A stretch of DNA of 64,000 nt from NCBI RefSeq assembly GCF_004348995.1, contig NZ_SMKQ01000003.1, positions 1 through 64,000 on the forward strand, written 5' to 3'. Both the position numbers and the translations under genes were made by a program. This stretch comes from Nonomuraea terrae (lineage in GTDB: Bacteria > Actinomycetota > Actinomycetes > Streptosporangiales > Streptosporangiaceae). The notes beneath the pieces were generated by a model that was not told where the DNA came from, did no database searches, and saw nothing but the letters and a program-made list of their open reading frames with translations. Position 1 is the stretch's first letter, and the number at the start of each line of letters is the position of its first letter. Below, piece after piece: positions 60,002 through 64,000 of the stretch.

Positions 60002-61405
60002 GTGGAACGACTGCGTGATCATCTCCTCCAATCCGGTTACACGATCGACGGCGTACGCGCGCGGCTCGGCGTCGTGGCCGCCTCGGCGCTGGCCCGTGAG
60101 GAGCTGGTGCCGGCGTTGCGCGCCACCGCCGGCGGCGACCCGCTGGCCACGCTGATCCGGCTGTGGTGGCTGGGCGTTCCGGTGCCGGCCAAGGGCGTGG
60201 CGCCGGAGGTGCTGGAGTCGGGGCTGGTCACGGCCGACGGCGACCAGGTCAGCGCGACCGTGCATCTGCAGCCGTGGGAGACCGGCGGCTACGTCGTCTC
60301 CGACCGGAAAGTACGCCCCGGCGACCCCGCGCTGCGCCCCGACCATGTCGTGGGAGCCGGCGGCGCCTCGGCCAACCTGGCCCAGCTCGTCACCCGCCGC
60401 CCCGTGGGCCGCGCGCTCGACCTCGGCACGGGCTGCGGCGTGCAGGTGCTCCACCTGGCCGGCCGCGCCGAGCAGATCGTCGCCACCGACGTCAACCCGC
60501 GAGCCCTGGAGCTGGCCCGGCTGAGCTGGGCGCTGTCCGGCGTCACAGGCGTCGACGCGCGCGCCGGCTCGATGTACGAACCCGTCGAGGGTGAGCTGTT
60601 CGACCTGGTCGTGAGCAATCCGCCGTTCGTCGTCGCGCCTCCCGGCGAGCGGACGCTGACCTACCGCGAGACGGGCGCCGACGGCGACGCCTTCTGCCGC
60701 GACCTCATCCGGCGCACTCCCGGCCACCTCGCCCCCGGCGGCCAGGCCCACTTCCTGGCCAACTGGCTGCACGTCGAGGGCGAGGACTGGCACGACCGGG
60801 TGGGCGGCTGGCTGAGCGAGACCGGCTGCGACGCCTGGGTCGTCCAGCGCGACGTGCAGGACCCGGCCGAATACGTCGAGCTGTGGCTCAGGGACGCCGC
60901 CGAGCAGGGCACCCGCGCCTACGCCGAACACTACGACCGCTGGCTGGCCTGGTTCGACGAGCAGCGGGTCGAGGGCGTCGGGTTCGGCTGGATCACCATG
61001 CGCAACTCCGAGACCCTCGATCCGGTCGTCCGTGTCGAGCACCTCGACCACCAGGTCGTGCTCCCGGTCGGCGACTACGTCGACTCCGTCCTCGACGCCG
61101 TCGCGACCGCGCACCGGACGGTCGGGCTGGAGTCGGCGCTGCTGCGCACCGCCGACGGGCTGCTCGACGAGCGCATCGGGCTGCCGGGCGCGGAGGACCC
61201 GATCCGCATAGTGCTCCGCCAGACGCAGGGGCTGCGCCGCAGCCGCGAGGTCGGCACGGTGGAGGCCGCGCTGGCGGGCGTGTGCGACGGCCAGCTGGCG
61301 CTCGGCCCCTTGCTCAACGTGATCGCCGAGTTGGTGGGCGACGGTGACATCGCCGACGCCGACGCGGTCAGGCCGCTCATCGCCGAGGGATTCTTCCTGC
61401 TTTGA
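60002..61405 (+). CDS. Class I methyltransferase with NPPF motif
   Basis: 467 aa from a GTG at 60002. The N-terminal 110 residues are a helical domain like that called DUF7059 in actinobacterial enzymes (unverified). The SAM-binding core has RALDLGTGCGVQVLHLAGRA and IVATDVNPRALELARLSWAL, and the catalytic-type VVSNPPFVVAPPGE, as in enzymes that methylate glutamine or adenine nitrogen. About 150 C-terminal residues follow with no recognised motif. Similar proteins are annotated as HemK-like. Substrate unknown. Confidence 0.88.
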   Translation: MERLRDHLLQSGYTIDGVRARLGVVAASALAREELVPALRATAGGDPLATLIRLWWLGVPVPAKGVAPEVLESGLVTADGDQVSATVHLQPWETGGYVVSDRKVRPGDPALRPDHVVGAGGASANLAQLVTRRPVGRALDLGTGCGVQVLHLAGRAEQIVATDVNPRALELARLSWALSGVTGVDARAGSMYEPVEGELFDLVVSNPPFVVAPPGERTLTYRETGADGDAFCRDLIRRTPGHLAPGGQAHFLANWLHVEGEDWHDRVGGWLSETGCDAWVVQRDVQDPAEYVELWLRDAAEQGTRAYAEHYDRWLAWFDEQRVEGVGFGWITMRNSETLDPVVRVEHLDHQVVLPVGDYVDSVLDAVATAHRTVGLESALLRTADGLLDERIGLPGAEDPIRIVLRQTQGLRRSREVGTVEAALAGVCDGQLALGPLLNVIAELVGDGDIADADAVRPLIAEGFFLL

Positions 61406-61695
61406 TCCGGCGTTGATTCGACGTTGACTCAGCGGGTGGAGGGTGTGGGGACGGCACAGCCCTGGGGGGTTCGAGGGCCGTGTCAGGTCCGGCCGGTCGT
61501 CTGTGTGAGGCGGCTGGCCGCCGCACGGAGCTTCCGGATGTCCGGGCCCCCTGGCGACGCGCGGCGGCAAGGATGGCCGGCCGGGCTGACGACCGTCGAC
61601 CAGGAACTCGAGGGAAACGCGAGGGACATGGTGACTCCCCAAGGACAGCCTTGATCAACCATGTGTGGATGACACGTCTGGACGACGAGCTCTAT
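61406..61695. other. Convergent intergenic gap
   Basis: About 290 bp between the ends of the methyltransferase and AfsR-like genes. I see no gene, RNA or strong hairpin. The small open frames have no ribosome site or recognisable product. Confidence 0.5.
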
Positions 61696-64000
61696 TCAGG
61701 CCTCGACGACGGGCTCACCGGCGGGCTCGCCGACGGGCTCACCGACGGTGCTGTCGCTGATGGTGTCGTCGGCGGTGGCGATGCCGTCGAGCAGGACCTT
61801 GAGGTCGCCGGCCTCGGGAGCGCCGAGCCGGGAGAAGATCTCGAAGGCCTGCCGTAGGCAGTCGAGGCTCCTCGTCCCGCTGCCGAGCCCGCGCAGCGCC
61901 TTGCCGAGCACGGTGAGCGACAGCGCCTCGCCGTACGGGTGGCCGATCTCGCGCGAGACCACGAGGGCCTGCTCGGCATGGCGTACGGCGTCGGGGTAGC
62001 GCTCGGCGGCGATGAACGTCTCGGCCAGCCGCGAGCACACCCGCTGCTCCCAGACGCGCTGCTTGCTGGCCCGGAAGAACGCCAGGCACTCGGCGTGGTG
62101 GTGGACGGCCTCGGTGAGCCGGCCGACGCGCGACAGGACGATGCCGAGGTGGTAGCGGGCCCGGGCGGTGCCCGCGCCGCTGCCGATCTCGGTGAAGATG
62201 GCCAGGCCCTTCTCCGCCGCGGCGATGGCGTCCTCGGGGCGGCCGAGGCCAAGGTGCTCGCGGGCGGAGTAGCTGAGCACCAGCGCCTCGCCCGCGGGCA
62301 CGTCGTTGTCGCGGTAGTAGCCCATGGCCGCGTCGAACAGGGCCAGGGCCTCGGTGTGGCGGCGCTGCCGGCCGACGACGACGGCCAGGGCGTTCAGCAC
62401 CTCGCCGGTGACGATCTTCTCGCCGCGGGCCAGCGACAGCTCGTACGCGGTCCTGAAGTGCTCCTCGGCCTCCTTGAGCCGGTTGCCGGCGAACAGCACG
62501 CGGCCCAGCACGTAACCGGCGCGCAGCTCGGCGGCCTGGTCGCCGATCCGCCGGGCGGCGGCCAGTACGGCGCGGGTACCCTGGTCGAACTCGCGCGTGT
62601 GGGTGCCGGACTCCAGCAGCGGCTCCATGGCCAGCAGCAGGTCGGCGGCGGGCAGCAACTGCTCGGCGGCCCGCGCCGCGGCGGCGGCCTGGTTGATGGC
62701 GGCGAACAGCGAGTCGCCCTCGGCCAGCAGCCAGGCGACGGCCTCGTCGGCGGTGCCGAAGGCCCGGCCGCTGCCGACCACCACCAGGTTGCCGGGGATC
62801 ATGCTGCCCTCGTACGCCAGGCGGTGCGCCGACTGGGCAGAGGCCAGGTAGAAGCCGAGCAGGCGGCGCAGTGCCATCGTCTTGGCCTGGGGGCGTTCGG
62901 TGCGGTCGAGCACCCGCCGGGCGAACAGCTTGAGCAGGTCGTGGAAGCGGTAGCGGCCCGGCCCGGGGGCCTCCAGGAGGCTCGCGTCCACGAGCGACTC
63001 CAGCACCTCCTCGGCCTCGAACGCGCTCAGCGACAGCACGGCCGCCGCCGCGCCCGCGGAGATGTCGGGCCCGTTGGGCAGCGACAGCAGCCGGAACGCG
63101 CGGGCCTGCGCGGGGTCCAGCTGGCCGTAGCCGAGGGCGAACGTGGCCTCGACGGCCATGGTGCCGACCTTCAGCTCGTCGAGGCGGCGCTGCTCGTCGG
63201 CCAGCCGCGGCACCAGCGAGGCGACCGTCCACGAGGGCCGCGCGGCCAGCCTGGCGGCCACGATGCGGACCGCCAGCGGCAGGAACCCGCAGGCGGCGAC
63301 CACGTCCATGGCCGCGCCGTGCTCGGCCGAGACGCGCTCGGCCCCGGCCACCGCGGCGAACAGCGACAGGGCCTCGTCCGGCTCCATGACGTCGAGGTCG
63401 ACCAGCCTCGCCGACGGCAGGTCGGCCAGCTTGACGCGGCTGGTCACGACGGCCGCGCACCCGGTGGAGCCGGGCAGCAGCGGGCTGACCTGCTCGGCGT
63501 CGCGGGCGTTGTCCAGCAGCACGAGGATGCGCCGGTCGGCCAGGATCGAGCGGTAGAGAGCCGAGCGCTCGGCGAGCCCCTCGGGGATGACATCGGGCGG
63601 GATGCCGAGCGCGCGCAGGAAGCCGCCGAGCGCCGACTCGGGGGCGGTGGCCTCGTCGCTGTAGCCGCGCAGGTCGGCGTAGAGCTGGCCGTCGGGGAAG
63701 ACCTCGTCGAGCAGGTGGGCGACGTGTACGGCGAGCGCGGTCTTGCCGACGCCGCCGATGCCGGAGATCGCCACCAGCGGCACGCCCTCGCCCGACAGCA
63801 GCGTGCGCAGGCGTACCGCGACCTCCTTGCGGCCGGTGAAGTCGCTGACGGCGGCGGGCAACTGGGCGGGGCGGGGCAGCTCGCGCGCGGGCGGCGGCTG
63901 CTCCTCCTCGTCGGGCGCCTGCTCGGCGGGCTGCTCGGCGACGGCGAGGGTGGGGTCGGCGGTCAGGATGCGCTGGTGCAGGGCGCTCAGCTCCGGGCCT
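61696..64000 (-). CDS. AfsR/SARP-type regulator: BTAD, NB-ARC and TPR (N-terminus off the right edge)
   Basis: The open frame runs past a false TTG start at 63861 to the window edge. The first residues (GPELSALHQRIL, then ADPTL) are the end of a BTAD domain. The NB-ARC ATPase has AISGIGGVGKTALAVHVAHL (Walker A), ADRRILVLLDNARDAEQVSP (Walker B) and VVTSRVKLADLP. From about 330 residues before the end there are TPR repeats such as GEALVLSYSAREHLGLGRPE. This is the AfsR/RedD-like plan, an activator of secondary metabolism gated by ATP. The N-terminal OmpR-like DNA-binding domain lies outside the window. The C-terminus is Glu/Pro/Gly/Val-rich. Confidence 0.9.
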   Translation of the reverse strand, partial: GPELSALHQRILTADPTLAVAEQPAEQAPDEEEQPPPARELPRPAQLPAAVSDFTGRKEVAVRLRTLLSGEGVPLVAISGIGGVGKTALAVHVAHLLDEVFPDGQLYADLRGYSDEATAPESALGGFLRALGIPPDVIPEGLAERSALYRSILADRRILVLLDNARDAEQVSPLLPGSTGCAAVVTSRVKLADLPSARLVDLDVMEPDEALSLFAAVAGAERVSAEHGAAMDVVAACGFLPLAVRIVAARLAARPSWTVASLVPRLADEQRRLDELKVGTMAVEATFALGYGQLDPAQARAFRLLSLPNGPDISAGAAAAVLSLSAFEAEEVLESLVDASLLEAPGPGRYRFHDLLKLFARRVLDRTERPQAKTMALRRLLGFYLASAQSAHRLAYEGSMIPGNLVVVGSGRAFGTADEAVAWLLAEGDSLFAAINQAAAAARAAEQLLPAADLLLAMEPLLESGTHTREFDQGTRAVLAAARRIGDQAAELRAGYVLGRVLFAGNRLKEAEEHFRTAYELSLARGEKIVTGEVLNALAVVVGRQRRHTEALALFDAAMGYYRDNDVPAGEALVLSYSAREHLGLGRPEDAIAAAEKGLAIFTEIGSGAGTARARYHLGIVLSRVGRLTEAVHHHAECLAFFRASKQRVWEQRVCSRLAETFIAAERYPDAVRHAEQALVVSREIGHPYGEALSLTVLGKALRGLGSGTRSLDCLRQAFEIFSRLGAPEAGDLKVLLDGIATADDTISDSTVGEPVGEPAGEPVVEA

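Noticed and set aside
61424-61654. Short plus-strand frames in the gap before the AfsR-like gene
   Set aside because: No ribosome site, no motif, and composition unlike the coding neighbours.

Overview
The window is high-GC actinobacterial chromosome, most like Streptosporangiales (Nonomuraea/Streptosporangium type). The evidence is GC-rich third positions, frequent GTG starts, ATGA/GTGA gene overlaps, actinobacterial families (SCO6880, DUF5063, TadA-associated proteins, AfsR-type regulators, F420-type LLM oxidoreductases) and conserved neighbourhoods: MATE beside dnaB, and dnaX / ybaB / recR / DUF5063 / lysC / asd. The genus is inference.

1-9.3 kb: a MATE exporter cut by the left edge, an array of DnaA-box-like 9-mers ahead of dnaB, then dnaE, a small zinc-ribbon protein, a universal stress protein, SoxR, an Lrp regulator and an SMP-30 hydrolase. 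9.5-14.8 kb: a two-gene operon with a 1554-residue oxidase that reads as three fused two-domain multicopper oxidase units, only one copper centre complete, followed by a membrane-anchored YtkA/FixH-like protein. 14.8-22.0 kb: a type IV secretion-like cluster (lipoprotein, SLT-NlpC/P60 wall hydrolase, two-helix membrane protein, VirB8-like and VirB6-like proteins, SCO6880-family protein, VirB4-like ATPase) with no relaxase, integrase or att site.

22-31 kb: a NarL-type two-component pair, a second beta clamp gene (dnaN paralogue), MarR, GntR and XRE regulators, small membrane proteins, upp, two tandem TadA-associated proteins and tadA. 31.4-41.9 kb is patchwork: tRNA-Ser(CGA), a ParB/sulfiredoxin-like small protein, two tandem zinc metallopeptidases, a frameshifted LysE transporter, remnants of a P450, a regulator, an SMI1/KNR4 protein and a uridine kinase, acetyltransferases, a DUF4097-like lipoprotein, a DUF418 protein, a LysR regulator, a secreted repeat protein, tRNA-Ser(GGA) and the SRP RNA.

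41.9-50.2 kb: dnaX, a GAF regulator, ybaB, recR, DUF5063, lysC and asd. 50.3-64 kb: an M15-like secreted protein, a TetR / LLM oxidoreductase / amidase group with a convergent amidohydrolase, a tyrosine phosphatase / SURF1 pair, an HxlR regulator with two matching operators facing a GNAT-TetR operon, a class I methyltransferase and an AfsR-type SARP/NB-ARC/TPR regulator cut by the right edge.

The strongest candidates for something little described are the six-cupredoxin oxidase with its YtkA-like partner, the relaxase-less secretion cluster, and the helically phased DnaA-box array before dnaB.
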